DNA of 64,000 nucleotides from positions 248,001-312,000 of the forward strand of contig CAAFUS010000013.1 in the NCBI GenBank assembly GCA_900766265.1. Direction: 5' to 3'. How positions within the stretch are numbered: the stretch's first letter is position 1; each line of letters opens with the position of its first letter. Made by a program: the position numbers and the translations under genes. This document shows positions 55,882 through 63,179 of this stretch, piece after piece. A model generated the notes under the pieces. That model was not told the origin of the DNA. It worked only from the letters and a program-made list of their open reading frames with translations, and did no database searches. The stretch comes from Pseudomonadaceae bacterium (GTDB lineage: Bacteria; Pseudomonadota; Gammaproteobacteria; Pseudomonadales; Pseudomonadaceae).

Positions 55882-57360
55882 TTATTCCTTATCCAGCTTG
55901 CCAACCAGCGACAGGGTGAAATCGGCACCCATGTACTTGAAGTGCGGACGCACGTTCAGGCTGACGCGGTACCAGCCCGGTTCGCCCTCGACATCGCTGA
56001 CGATCACCTGGGCGGCGCGCAGCGGGCGACGGCTGCGGACCTCGGAGCTCGGGTTCTCCTGGTCGGCCACGTACTGGCGGATCCACTTGTTCAGTTCCAA
56101 CTCAAGGTCGGTACGCTCTTTCCAGGCACCGATCTGCTCGCGCTGCAGCACCTTGAGGTAGTGTGCGAGGCGGTTGACGATGAACAGGTAAGGCAGCTGA
56201 GTGCCGAGCTTGTAGTTGAGCTCGGCGTTCTTGCCTTCTTCGCTGTTGCCGAAGAACTTCGGCTTTTGCGCTGAGTTGGCCGAGAAGAACGCAGCGTTGT
56301 CGCTGCCCTTGCGCATGGTCAGGGCGATGAAACCTTCTTCGGCCAGCTCGTATTCACGACGGTCGGAGACCAGCACTTCGGTCGGGATCTTGGTTTCGAT
56401 CTCGCCCATGCTCTCGAAGTGGTGCAGCGGCAGGTCTTCGACTGCGCCACCGCTCTGCGGGCCGATGATGTTCGGGCACCAGCGGAACTTGGCGAAGCTG
56501 TCGGTCAAACGGCTGGCGAAGGTGTAGGCGGTGTTGCCCCACAGGTAGTGCTCGTGGCTGTTGGCCACGTTTTCCTTGTAGACGAAGGACTTGACCGGGT
56601 TGTCTTCCGGGTCGTAGGGGTTGCGCAGCAGGAAGCGTGGCACGGTCAGACCGACGTAACGGGCGTCTTCCTGCTCGCGGAAGCTCTGCCACTTGGCGAA
56701 CTGCGGGCCTTCGAAGTGATCCTTCAGGTCCTTGAGGTCCGGCAGGCCGGTGAAGCTCTCCAGGCCGAAGAATTTCGGGCCGGCGGCGGCAATGAAGGGC
56801 GCGTGGGACATGCTGGCGACGCTGGAGACGTACTGCAGGGTCTTGATGTCCGGCGCGCTCGGGTCAAAGAAGTAGTTGGCGATCAACGCGCCGACCGGCT
56901 GGCCGCCGAACTGGCCGTATTCAGCGGTGTAGATGTGCTTGTACAGGCCGGACTGGACGACTTCCGGGCTGTCCTCGAAGTCGTCGAGCAGGTCCTGCTT
57001 GGAGGCGTTGAGGATTTCGAGCTTGATGTTTTCGCGGAAGTTGGTGCGATCGACCAGCAGCTTGAGGCCGCGCCAGGAGGATTCCAATGCCTGGAACTGC
57101 TGATGATGGAGGATCTCGTCCATCTGGCGGCTGAGCTTGGCGTCGATTTCCGCGATCATGCGGTCGACCATGGCCTTCTTGACCGGCTCGTGCTCGTTCT
57201 GCGGCTTGAGGAGCTCTTCGATGAAGGCGGAGACGCCGCGTTTGGCGATGTCATAGGCCTCGTCGTCCGGAGTCAGTTTGGTTTCGGCGATGATGCGGTC
57301 GAGGATGCCGAGTTCGGCGAGGTTCTTGCCGCTTTCGACGGCTGCTGCGCTAGTGCTCAT
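55882..57360 (-). CDS. tssC: T6SS sheath protein TssC
   Basis: A 492-residue large sheath subunit. Hallmarks include LESSWRGLKLLVDRTNF, DAPIMxLI-type region seen here as PVGALIANYFFD, and the C-terminal LRAAQVIVSDVEGEPGWYRV with HFKYMGADFTLSLVGKLD. The ATG at 57360 follows tssB by 25 bp; the open frame further upstream overlaps tssB and is not used. Confidence 0.97.
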   Translation of the reverse strand: MSTSAAAVESGKNLAELGILDRIIAETKLTPDDEAYDIAKRGVSAFIEELLKPQNEHEPVKKAMVDRMIAEIDAKLSRQMDEILHHQQFQALESSWRGLKLLVDRTNFRENIKLEILNASKQDLLDDFEDSPEVVQSGLYKHIYTAEYGQFGGQPVGALIANYFFDPSAPDIKTLQYVSSVASMSHAPFIAAAGPKFFGLESFTGLPDLKDLKDHFEGPQFAKWQSFREQEDARYVGLTVPRFLLRNPYDPEDNPVKSFVYKENVANSHEHYLWGNTAYTFASRLTDSFAKFRWCPNIIGPQSGGAVEDLPLHHFESMGEIETKIPTEVLVSDRREYELAEEGFIALTMRKGSDNAAFFSANSAQKPKFFGNSEEGKNAELNYKLGTQLPYLFIVNRLAHYLKVLQREQIGAWKERTDLELELNKWIRQYVADQENPSSEVRSRRPLRAAQVIVSDVEGEPGWYRVSLNVRPHFKYMGADFTLSLVGKLDKE

Positions 57361-57385
57361 GGTGTTGGCGTTCCTTGTCGAGTGT

Positions 57386-57892
57386 TCAGGCGTCCAGTTG
57401 TTCTTTCGCGGCGAGGCCCAGCTCACCGAGTACGCGGTCGCGCGAGACGTCGTCGGCGAGTACGCTTTCGATCGCCTTGCGGAAGGCCGGGGCATTGCCC
57501 AGCGGGCCTTTCAGGGCGACCAGCGCATCGCGCAGCTCCATCAGCTTCTTCAGCTCGGGGACTTGCTCGACCAGGTTGGCCGGGTTGAAGTCCTTCATCG
57601 AGTTGATGTTCAGCTGCACGGCCAGCTCTTCGTCGGTGGGCTCGTCCTGCAGGCGATTGGGTACCGAGAAGGTGAGGTTCAGTTCCTGCTTGGCCAGGAC
57701 TTCGTCGAAGCTGTTCTTGTCGATGGCGATGGGCTTGCGGTCTTCGATCTTGCGGTCGTCGGCGCGCTGGGTGAAATCGCCGAGCACCATCAGCTTGAGG
57801 GGCAGTTCCAACTCTTCCTGGGCGCCGCCGGTGGCGGGTTTGAAGGTGACGTTGATGCGTTCCTTTGGGGCTACCGAGCCTTCTTTGGCCAT
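57386..57892 (-). CDS. tssB: T6SS sheath protein TssB
   Basis: A 168-residue small sheath subunit that intertwines with TssC around the Hcp tube. It starts MAKEGSVAPKERINVTFKP and has the conserved ELPLKLMVLGDFT and MKDFNPANLVEQVPEL segments. GGAGAAG lies upstream of the ATG. No hcp gene is present in the window, so the tube protein must be encoded elsewhere. Confidence 0.97.
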   Translation of the reverse strand: MAKEGSVAPKERINVTFKPATGGAQEELELPLKLMVLGDFTQRADDRKIEDRKPIAIDKNSFDEVLAKQELNLTFSVPNRLQDEPTDEELAVQLNINSMKDFNPANLVEQVPELKKLMELRDALVALKGPLGNAPAFRKAIESVLADDVSRDRVLGELGLAAKEQLDA

Positions 57893-57925
57893 GGGTCTTC
57901 TCCTTTGCGTTTACGGCCCGGGGGC

Positions 57926-59482
57926 CTAATCGAGTACCACTTCGAGGTCGAGGTGGCACAGCCTGCGGTAAATCTCATCCTTGCTTTCACGCACGGCGTG
58001 GTTCTGCGGCAGCAGCTCACAGCAGCTATGCAGCAAACGCAGCACCTCGAGGGCGAGATCGGGTTCCCAGTCGCCGAGGCCCGTGGCCTGCAGCGTCTGA
58101 TCGAGGGATTCGAGCTGGGTCTTGGCCAGGTCGTATTTCTTGGCCTGGAAGCACAGCCGAGCCAAGGTCAGCTGCCAGAAGAAGCGCTCACGCCCGCCTC
58201 GGGCCTGGTTAAGCCCAAGCTTGAGCTTCTGCACGGCGCTTTTGAGGCCGTCTTTGCGCAGCTGAGGAAGCACGTCCTGCAGGGCTTCTTCCCAGGCGGG
58301 CGTGCCGCCCTGGCTGGCAACCGGCTCGCTCGGGGCCTGGACGGGTTGCACGTGCGGCATCACCCGGGCGCTGATCCAGGCACGGGTCTCGGCATCGGCG
58401 AAAGGGGTGCCGTCGTGGAAGCGCAACTCATCGAGACCCGGCATGCGTTGCAGGAACAGTGCAAGCTGGATCTCAACCTCGCGCATCGCCTGTTCGGCGT
58501 CGAGTTCGTTCAAGCATTCCCAGGCTAGGCGCTGGCCGTCGAGCCAGAAGGGGGCTCGCGCGATGCTCGCCTCCAGATCCGCTAGCAGATCGGCATACAG
58601 TCCCTGGGTGAAGCGCTCGCGGTAGCTCGCGAGCTTGTCTGCCGGAATGCCGCGCAGGGCTGTGATTTGCTCGGCGTTGCGTTCTGGCAGGCTGTCGATA
58701 GAGAGCCAAAGCAGCGTACGAGACAAGCGTAGCGGTTTGAGGTCGGTGGCTTTCTGTTTTAGCCACCAGCTGCACAGCGGGCGGGCCTGGTCTTGAAGGC
58801 TGCGCAGGCTCTTGTGAGCGTCTTTTTCGTGCTCGACGGGGGTCGTCGCGGTGAACACCTGTGCAGCGGCCTGCTTGACCTGGGCGATCGCCGCTCCGAC
58901 GGTGCCGGGCTGTGGGTGCGCGGCTCCGGCGCGCTTGACCATGTCGTCGAGGCGACGGCACACCGGCAGCAGCAGGGGAGCGTCCTCGCCCAGGTGACCG
59001 GACAGGCAGCCCTCGAGGGCGCGAAGGTCATCGGCCAGCTTGCGAAACAGGGGAAGCTGCTCGCCGATCGGCACATGCTCGGCGAGAGCCTGCTCCAGGC
59101 GCGGCACCAGCCAGGAGATGGCGGCCGCGCGGGTGCGGGGTTTGAGCGGGTGAAGCTCGGTCCAGTGATGGATGCACAGGTACTGCAGCAGGCTCACGCC
59201 GGCCTGCAGGCCGGCAAAGGACTCGCGCTGGTAAAGGCTCCAGGTGAGCCAGGCGCAGGCACGCAGATCCTTCGACTGGGTGCTGAGCAGCGCTTCGCTG
59301 CCTTCGCGGATCTTCTGCCAGTCGATGCCGCCGGTCTCGTGAACCGCGCTGGCCTTGCCCAGCTCCGCTTCGAGAAGCTCGTACCCGGGGGTGTAGCGGC
59401 TGTCTTCGCCAGCGAAACTGCTATCGGAAATCGGCGCTTTGGCCAGTTTCAAATAATGAGAGGTCAGTGTTTCTGAATACAT
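57926..59482 (-). CDS. tssA: T6SS protein TssA (ImpA-type)
   Basis: A 518-residue TssA that primes and caps sheath growth. The N-terminal ImpA domain is visible from about residue 5, with the GEDSRYTPGYELLEAELGKA motif and LSTQSKDLRACAWLTWSLY. The C-terminal VasJ-like helical part contains LARLCFQAKKYDLAKTQLESLD. It is the first gene of the T6SS operon. Its ribosome site, CAGGGA, sits close to the ATG and may double as an RsmA site. Confidence 0.93.
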   Translation of the reverse strand: MYSETLTSHYLKLAKAPISDSSFAGEDSRYTPGYELLEAELGKASAVHETGGIDWQKIREGSEALLSTQSKDLRACAWLTWSLYQRESFAGLQAGVSLLQYLCIHHWTELHPLKPRTRAAAISWLVPRLEQALAEHVPIGEQLPLFRKLADDLRALEGCLSGHLGEDAPLLLPVCRRLDDMVKRAGAAHPQPGTVGAAIAQVKQAAAQVFTATTPVEHEKDAHKSLRSLQDQARPLCSWWLKQKATDLKPLRLSRTLLWLSIDSLPERNAEQITALRGIPADKLASYRERFTQGLYADLLADLEASIARAPFWLDGQRLAWECLNELDAEQAMREVEIQLALFLQRMPGLDELRFHDGTPFADAETRAWISARVMPHVQPVQAPSEPVASQGGTPAWEEALQDVLPQLRKDGLKSAVQKLKLGLNQARGGRERFFWQLTLARLCFQAKKYDLAKTQLESLDQTLQATGLGDWEPDLALEVLRLLHSCCELLPQNHAVRESKDEIYRRLCHLDLEVVLD

Positions 59483-59515
59483 CGTCCCTGACTCGCAAGT
59501 TCAATCCCTGAACTT
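59483..59515 (-). promoter_or_regulatory. Candidate RsmA/CsrA-binding leader of tssA
   Basis: On the minus strand the tssA leader forms a perfect 7-bp stem, AAGTTCA/TGAACTT (59497-59515), with GGGAT in the loop, giving the A-N-GGA pattern in a hairpin. A second CAGGGA (59485-59490) overlaps the ribosome site two bases before the ATG. Paired GGA sites, one in a loop and one at the start, are the classic layout for RsmA repression. RsmA is known to repress T6SS in P. aeruginosa; binding here is inferred. Confidence 0.65.
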
Positions 59516-59531
59516 ATGGGACGCTCGCCTA

Positions 59532-59537
59532 TATAGA
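59532..59537 (-). promoter_or_regulatory. Likely -10 box of the T6SS operon promoter
   Basis: TATATA on the minus strand lies about 50 bp upstream of the tssA ATG and just upstream of the leader hairpin. A convincing -35 box is not seen, which would fit an activator-dependent promoter given the repeats upstream. Confidence 0.4.
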
Positions 59538-59563
59538 AGGCAAACGCCTTGTGATTCGAAGAG

Positions 59564-59606
59564 TGCGCAATATCTTGCGCACCTTACTTGCGCAGAATTT
59601 TGCGCA
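59564..59606. promoter_or_regulatory. Array of four TGCGCA palindromes upstream of tssA
   Basis: The self-complementary hexamer TGCGCA occurs at 59564-59569, 59576-59581, 59589-59594 and 59601-59606. Start-to-start steps are 12, 13 and 12 bp, with AT-rich spacers. It lies just upstream of the presumed core promoter, where an activator or multimeric regulator would bind. The protein is unknown. Confidence 0.65.
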
Positions 59607-59777
59607 GTCCTTATGGGATGGGCATCCTAGACGCCGTGACCGGTGGGTTCAAGTTTGAAAATGTGACCTGCCCTGCAGCGTTATACATACAGTCGAAAGC
59701 GAGGGAACTTTGCCGAGAAGTTGTTAGAAGGCGAATGAACTTTGAATTAAATCTCGCTGAGAAATATTGCCGTGGAT
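59607..59777. other. AT-rich stretch without a gene upstream of the T6SS operon
   Basis: About 170 bp between the TGCGCA array and the GacA-type box. Overlapping open frames exist on both strands (minus 59611-59817; plus from 59588) but neither has a ribosome site or recognisable family. Composition is lower in GC than the flanking genes. Confidence 0.5.
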
Positions 59778-59778
59778 A

Positions 59779-59796
59779 TGTAAGAGATTGCTTACA
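59779..59796. promoter_or_regulatory. Perfect GacA-type box TGTAAG-N6-CTTACA
   Basis: TGTAAG and CTTACA with a 6-bp spacer (AGATTG) match the upstream activating sequence that GacA uses at rsmX/rsmY/rsmZ genes in pseudomonads. It is flanked by A and T, extending the symmetry to 7 bp per arm. By base count this match is expected far less than once in 64 kb. Its target could be a small RNA to either side or the T6SS operon itself. Confidence 0.65.
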
Positions 59797-59864
59797 TGAA
59801 ACTTGGCGGCAAGTCACAGTATATGAGGCGCAAGTAGCTTATATGGCCGCAGGCATAGAGAAGG

Positions 59865-59938
59865 CTTCCTCCTTCGAGGAAGGGGTAGCTTCTGGGGCAG
59901 GGCCTTCACGGGGCCCTGGTGGGGGCAATGATGATTGC
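59865..59938. other. Three consecutive hairpins next to the GacA-type box
   Basis: Inverted repeats follow one another: CTTCCTC/GAGGAAG (59865-59882, CTTC loop), CAGGGCC/GGCCCTG (59898-59918) and GCAAT/ATTGC (59925-59938). They could be the body of a small RNA on the plus strand or the 3' end of the minus-strand epimerase message. No T-run is seen. The GGA motif density of Rsm RNAs is absent. Confidence 0.35.
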
Positions 59939-59977
59939 GGGCTCGCGCCGCTGGCGGCCTCCGTCGCGCCGCGATCG

Positions 59978-60874
59978 TCAGCGCAGGGGCTGGCTTTCGA
60001 GGGTCAGGCCGAGGGTGTGGCGGGCACCGGGTGCCAGGACGATCAGGTCGTCCAGCACGTTGGCAGTCTCGATGCAGAGCATGCGCTGCCAGGCGTCGTC
60101 GGCGAAACTGCTGAGCCGCTGCGCCTTGGCGATCCAGGGGTTCCACAGTACGGCGGACGCCGAGCCCCGGCTGGTCAGGACGAGGCGCCGATTCCAGCCG
60201 GCGTCCACCAGGCTCAGCGTTGGTTCCAGGTCCAGGTAGATGCGATCGGTCTCCCCGGTGAAGCGCAGATCGCCGTGCTGCTGGCGTTGCTGCCAGTCCT
60301 CCAGCGTCTCGATGTAGCGCCGCCCGTCCAACCCCGTGACCGAGACCTGATGGATGTCGCTGATGGCGAAGTAGGTGTGCAGAGCCTGGCTGAGCGCCAG
60401 CGGGTCTTCGCCCAGGTTCTCGGTGGTCAGATCCAGGTGTAGCGCCTGGTCCAGGCAGATTTCCAGTTGCAGGCCCGCATGCCATGGCCATTGCGGCAAT
60501 CCTGCTGCAGCCTGCGAACACGTCAGGCGAAGAGTCACGCCGTCGGCGTCGGCTACGGGATCCTCCATCCTCCAGTCGATCGCGCGCACCAGGCCGTGTG
60601 CCGGTGCGGCATCGCCCTGGTAGTGCTGCTGCACGCCCTGTGGGTTGCGGGCAAGGTCGCCGAACCAGGGCCAGCACACCGGAACGCCGCCGCGTACCGA
60701 TTGACCGCTGCGCAGCGCCGCCTCTTCGCTCAGCCAAATGATCGGTGGCGCATCCCCGCGCCGGTAGCTGAGCACCTGGGCGCCCTGTTCGGCGACGAGC
60801 AGCTCGGCATCGCCATGGCGGATGCGCCAGCAGCTCAGTTGATCGCGTTCGAGACGTTTAATATCGGCGGGCAT
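59978..60874 (-). CDS. Aldose 1-epimerase family / D-hexose-6-phosphate mutarotase (YeaD-like)
   Basis: A 298-residue protein of the galactose mutarotase-like beta-sandwich fold. Visible segments are GGVPVCWPWFGD, the catalytic-histidine region AAPAHGLVRAIDWR, LHTYFAISDIHQVSV and VLWNPWIAKAQ. This is the YeaD type acting on hexose 6-phosphates. GGGAG precedes the ATG at 60874; the longer upstream frame overlaps dctM and is rejected. Confidence 0.9.
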   Translation of the reverse strand: MPADIKRLERDQLSCWRIRHGDAELLVAEQGAQVLSYRRGDAPPIIWLSEEAALRSGQSVRGGVPVCWPWFGDLARNPQGVQQHYQGDAAPAHGLVRAIDWRMEDPVADADGVTLRLTCSQAAAGLPQWPWHAGLQLEICLDQALHLDLTTENLGEDPLALSQALHTYFAISDIHQVSVTGLDGRRYIETLEDWQQRQQHGDLRFTGETDRIYLDLEPTLSLVDAGWNRRLVLTSRGSASAVLWNPWIAKAQRLSSFADDAWQRMLCIETANVLDDLIVLAPGARHTLGLTLESQPLR

Positions 60875-60920
60875 GGGTACTCCCTGGTGAGGTCGTGGGG
60901 GCGAGTGATGTTGTCGCCCG

Positions 60921-60952
60921 GAAAAGAACAACGCCCGTCGAGGACGGGCGTT
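60921..60952 (-). terminator. Rho-independent terminator after dctM
   Basis: On the minus strand a perfect 10-bp stem AACGCCCGTC/GACGGGCGTT with a 3-base loop is followed by GTTCTTTTC. It begins nine bases past the dctM stop and separates the TRAP genes from the epimerase gene. Confidence 0.8.
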
Positions 60953-60960
60953 GGTTGGAC

Positions 60961-62337
60961 TTATCGGCTGTAGACCTGTTCCGGAAGCCAGGTAATGATT
61001 CCAGGCCACATGTAAGCGACGACGAGCATGCCGATCTGGATCATGATGAAGGGAATCACACCCTTGTACATGACGCTGGTCGGTACGCTCCGGGGCGTGA
61101 CGCCGCGCAGGTAGAACAGCGAGAAACCGAAGGGCGGCGTGAGGAAGGAGGTCTGCAGGTTGAGGGCGAACATCACGCCCAGCCAAACCGGGTCCAGCCC
61201 CATGGCCAGCAGGATCGGGCCGACGATGGGCACGACCACGAAGATGATCTCGATGAAGTCGAGGATGAAACCGAGCAGGAAAATTACCAGCATCACGACC
61301 AGGAAGGCGCCGAGCACGCCGCCAGGGAGCTGATGCAGGGCGTCCTCGATCAGCGCTTCCCCACCGAAGCCGCGGAACACCAGCGAGAACAGCGAGGCTC
61401 CGATCAGGATCAGGAACACCATAGAGGTGATTTCCGTGGTGCCGAAGGCGACGTCCTTGAGTTGCTTGAAGTCGAGTTGGCGCTTGGCCAGCGACAGGAT
61501 GGTGGCGCCCAGCGCACCGATTGCGGCCGCTTCGGTCGGCGTAGCGTAGCCGGCCAGGATAGAGCCGAGCACTGCCCCGATCAGCAGCAGCGGCGGCAGC
61601 AGGGCGGCAACCAGCTTGCCCCATTCGATAGGGCCCAGCTCTTCCTGGGGCAGCGCCGGCAGCTTCTTCGGCTGGAAGATTGCGGTCAGGGCCAGGTAGA
61701 GAATGTAGAGACCGACCAGCACAAGACCGGGAATCAGCGCGCCAACGAACAGGTCACCCACCGAAACGGTCTTTGGCGAAAAGATGCCCATCTTCAGTTG
61801 CGCCTGCTGGAAGGCGCTGGACATCACGTCGCCCAGCAGCACCAGGATGATCGAAGGCGGAATGATCTGGCCAAGGGTGCCGGTCGCGGCCAGCGTGCCG
61901 GTTGCGATGGCTGGGTCATAGCCCCGGCGCAGCATGGTAGGCAGCGCCATCAGGCCCATGGTCACGACGGTGGCGCCGACGATGCCGGTGCTGGCGGCCA
62001 GCAGGGCGCCGACTACGCAGACGGAAATCGCCAGGCCGCCGCGCATGGTGCCGAACAGGCGCGACATGGATTCGAGCAGGTCCTCGGCTACGCGGGACTT
62101 TTCCAGCATCACGCCCATGAAGACGAACAGCGGCACTGCCAGCATCGTCTGGTTGTTCATGATGCCGAAGATGCGGTTGGGGAGCGCGTGCAGGAAGCCG
62201 ACGTCGAAGGTGCCGGTCACCACGCCGATGCCGGCGAACAACAGGGCCATGCCGCCCAGGGTGAACGCCACGGGGTAACCCGACATCAGCGCGATGCAGA
62301 TACTGACGAACAGCAGGATCGCCATGATCTCAGCCAT
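60961..62337 (-). CDS. dctM: TRAP transporter large permease DctM
   Basis: A 458-residue membrane protein with about 12 hydrophobic segments, the ion-coupled permease subunit. Family segments include NNQTMLAVPLFVFMGVMLEKSR and IIPPSIILVLLGDV, plus LQTSFLTPPFGFSLFYLRGV near the C-terminus. It overlaps dctQ by 8 bp. The solute-binding gene is on the opposite strand. The substrate is probably a carboxylate. Confidence 0.93.
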   Translation of the reverse strand: MAEIMAILLFVSICIALMSGYPVAFTLGGMALLFAGIGVVTGTFDVGFLHALPNRIFGIMNNQTMLAVPLFVFMGVMLEKSRVAEDLLESMSRLFGTMRGGLAISVCVVGALLAASTGIVGATVVTMGLMALPTMLRRGYDPAIATGTLAATGTLGQIIPPSIILVLLGDVMSSAFQQAQLKMGIFSPKTVSVGDLFVGALIPGLVLVGLYILYLALTAIFQPKKLPALPQEELGPIEWGKLVAALLPPLLLIGAVLGSILAGYATPTEAAAIGALGATILSLAKRQLDFKQLKDVAFGTTEITSMVFLILIGASLFSLVFRGFGGEALIEDALHQLPGGVLGAFLVVMLVIFLLGFILDFIEIIFVVVPIVGPILLAMGLDPVWLGVMFALNLQTSFLTPPFGFSLFYLRGVTPRSVPTSVMYKGVIPFIMIQIGMLVVAYMWPGIITWLPEQVYSR

Positions 62338-62875
62338 GCTTGACCTCCATTTCCGGCAAGCGACCGGCGAGACGGTAGACGACCTTGATCAGGTCCGAGA
62401 GGGCCTGCAGGCACAGGCTCACGACCAGCACGAGGATGATCGATTTCTGCAGGTAGACGAATTTCAGCCCGCCGGACTCGTTGGAGCGTTCGCCCGTCGC
62501 CCACGAATTGCTGACGTAGTCCCAGCTGTTCCAGCCGAGGAACAGGCATACCGGCAACAGGAACAGCAGGTGGCCGAGCCCGTCGATCGTGCCTTGCCGG
62601 CGTGCGGAGAGCTTCTGATAGAAGATGTCGACGCGAACATGCCCGCCGCGCTGAAGGGTCCAGGCCGCGGCGCCCATGAAGACCAGCGCGTGGGCGTACA
62701 TCACCGCTTCCTGCAGGGCGATGGCGCCGATGCCGAAGCCATAGCGCAGGACCACGACGATGGCGGTGCCGAGAACGAGAAACAGGGTCAGCCAGGCGCA
62801 AAGCTGGCCGAGCCGCGCGTTGAGGGCATCGATGATGCCCGCCACGCGCAACGCGGCCGGAGTGGGTGCGGACAT
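62330..62875 (-). CDS. dctQ: TRAP transporter small permease DctQ
   Basis: A 181-residue protein with four transmembrane helices (LCAWLTLFLVLGTAIVVVLRY, LQEAVMYAHALVFMGAAAWTL, LLFLLPVCLFLGWNSW and IILVLVVSLCLQALSDLIKV). The helix-2 motif EAVMYAH is typical of DctQ. The first gene of a two-gene operon with dctM. Confidence 0.92.
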   Translation of the reverse strand: MSAPTPAALRVAGIIDALNARLGQLCAWLTLFLVLGTAIVVVLRYGFGIGAIALQEAVMYAHALVFMGAAAWTLQRGGHVRVDIFYQKLSARRQGTIDGLGHLLFLLPVCLFLGWNSWDYVSNSWATGERSNESGGLKFVYLQKSIILVLVVSLCLQALSDLIKVVYRLAGRLPEMEVKHG

Positions 62876-63041
62876 GGGCGAGTCCTTCTTATAGTGAAAG
62901 GAGTGTTGAAGAGGCGGCCGATTCTATGCAGCCCGGACAACCGCAGCAATCAGCCTACAACTTTAGTCGCGTGAGCTAGGCTTGAGGGGCGCGAGCCACT
63001 ATGTTAGCCGAGCCCGAAATAGACTGTTCGTCAGGGGTTCG

Positions 63042-63057
63042 TGGCGCGAGCGGTGCA
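63042..63057 (+). promoter_or_regulatory. Sigma-54 (-24/-12) promoter for dctP
   Basis: TGGCGCGAGCGGTGCA matches the sigma-54 consensus at 10 of 12 defined positions, including the invariant GG and GC dinucleotides with correct spacing. It points towards dctP, whose ATG is 123 bp downstream. TRAP and other dct genes are often under sigma-54 with DctB/DctD-type two-component systems. Confidence 0.65.
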
Positions 63058-63179
63058 ACGCCGCCGTGCACAGGGCGAACGGCTCGCCGTTGGCGCCGAC
63101 CGGTTGTCGATGCCGCGCGATCTGGTGACAAGGGGCTCCCCCGCGCCCGCAAGAACAAACAAAAACAAGGAGAAACTCC

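Noticed and set aside
59483..59610. Sigma-54 promoter for the T6SS operon
   Set aside because: Because an Sfa-type activator is encoded I looked for GG-N10-GC with the consensus on the minus strand; none of the candidates has correct spacing.
59797..59938. RsmY/RsmZ-type small RNA directly after the GacA box
   Set aside because: Only one AGGA motif is present in the plus-strand segment and no clear terminator, so it cannot be called an Rsm RNA despite the perfect box.
59588..60442. 284-codon plus-strand frame running into the epimerase gene
   Set aside because: Its second half is antisense to a clear YeaD-like gene and its first half has no ribosome site or family match.
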